64,000 nt of DNA from an uncultured Bacteroidota bacterium. Lineage in GTDB: Bacteria > Bacteroidota > Bacteroidia > B-17B0 > Aurantibacillaceae. Below are positions 63,786-64,000 of this stretch, in pieces. The stretch lies in assembly GCA_937873155.1 (NCBI GenBank), contig CALMVZ010000013.1, forward strand, positions 186,001 to 250,000. Direction: 5' to 3'. The position numbers and the translations under genes are program-made. Under the pieces are notes generated by a model. It was given only the letters and a program-made list of their open reading frames with translations, was not told where the DNA came from and did no database searches. Positions within the stretch are counted from its first letter, which is position 1; each line of letters opens with the position of its first letter.

Positions 63786-64000
63786 TTAATGCACTATGCT
63801 AAATTTGAGGGTTTGGTTTGAGTTTTCAGACAGAACATTCACAAAATAAATACCGGCCATTAAATTTTGGGTTTCTATTTGTAAAGATTCCTCGTCCTTT
63901 ATAGCATATAGTATTAACTCTCTGCCGTTCATATCAAAGATCTTAACAGTTGAATTAGCCAACACGTTTGTAATTATGAGATGTGACGAAGCAGGGTTAG
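63786..64000 (-). CDS. C-terminal end of a T9SS-secreted protein (truncated by window edge)
   Basis: The minus strand reads a T9SS type A sorting domain running to TAA at 63786-63788: NPASSHLIITNVLANSTVKIFDMNGREL, then LMAGIYFVNVL and KFSIVH at the end. The upstream cargo domain lies outside the window. Confidence 0.8.
   Translation of the reverse strand, partial: NPASSHLIITNVLANSTVKIFDMNGRELILYAIKDEESLQIETQNLMAGIYFVNVLSENSNQTLKFSIVH

Overview
The window reads as a chromosomal segment of a Bacteroidota bacterium. The grounds are several proteins ending in type IX secretion (T9SS) sorting domains, a PorE-like TPR/PD40/OmpA protein, a caa3-type cytochrome oxidase cluster with two tandem subunit III genes, promoters of the TTTG-N19/20-TANNTTTG kind, many short lipoproteins, and weak Shine-Dalgarno sequences. 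I cannot name a genus from the sequence alone. No rRNA operon, prophage, complete insertion sequence or CRISPR array is visible.

Layout. 1-10.5 kb: two hypothetical genes, a YwqK-repeat lipoprotein divergent from enolase (eno), a palindromic repeat element, citrate synthase (gltA), mnmE, a small lipoprotein, a low-complexity R/N/Y/D/G-rich protein, then a minus-strand group (barrel-like protein, BON protein, short-chain dehydrogenase, DUF6496 protein). 10.7-18.8 kb: a 1391-residue T9SS-secreted beta-propeller/PKD protein, a 21-bp minisatellite, a decayed gene and an AddA/RecB-like helicase-nuclease. 18.9-25.5 kb: a PorE-like OmpA protein and a minus-strand operon for respiratory oxidase assembly (ABC exporter, ctaB, two subunit III genes, subunit IV). 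25.6-33.7 kb: an acyltransferase and DUF3108 protein, three tandem cysteine lipoproteins, acpH-like, a DASS transporter with lolD, fmt, HU and a pRiA4b ORF-3-family protein. 33.7-42.3 kb: a cell-envelope block (GT2; then LptF/G, GT4, GT2 and OstA/LptA-like overlapping end to end), DUF4294 and accC. 42.4-51.1 kb: hypotheticals, a glycine-rich T9SS protein, a repeat lipoprotein, the initiator-tRNA locus with two GIY-YIG nuclease cassettes, era, and a MarR/PAS/STAS-like group. 51.3-64 kb: a DUF305-like protein, histidine kinase, sortilin-like propeller protein, LolA-like protein, a second T9SS propeller protein, a TolA-like linker protein, a transglutaminase-like protein, two YwqK-repeat proteins and the end of another T9SS cargo gene.

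The most unusual locus is 46066-46852. An intact initiator tRNA gene is followed by two identical 356-bp units. Each unit holds a GIY-YIG nuclease gene whose last codons and stop lie inside a partial copy of the same tRNA, in which a palindromic hairpin replaces the 3' side of the anticodon stem and the variable loop. It looks like a minimal tRNA-targeting mobile cassette, recently duplicated. Other notable points: era has no ATG/GTG/TTG start in frame; a degenerate heptapeptide-coding minisatellite; three TAATG-coupled cysteine lipoproteins that appear to be paralogues; a shared 12-bp dyad upstream of the MarR and PAS genes; and an ABC exporter that has lost its switch histidine.

Much of the window serves the cell envelope and secretion: lipid A/LPS transport, lipoprotein sorting, T9SS cargo and outer-membrane anchoring. 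Housekeeping genes for glycolysis, TCA entry, translation, fatty acid synthesis and respiration are interspersed.
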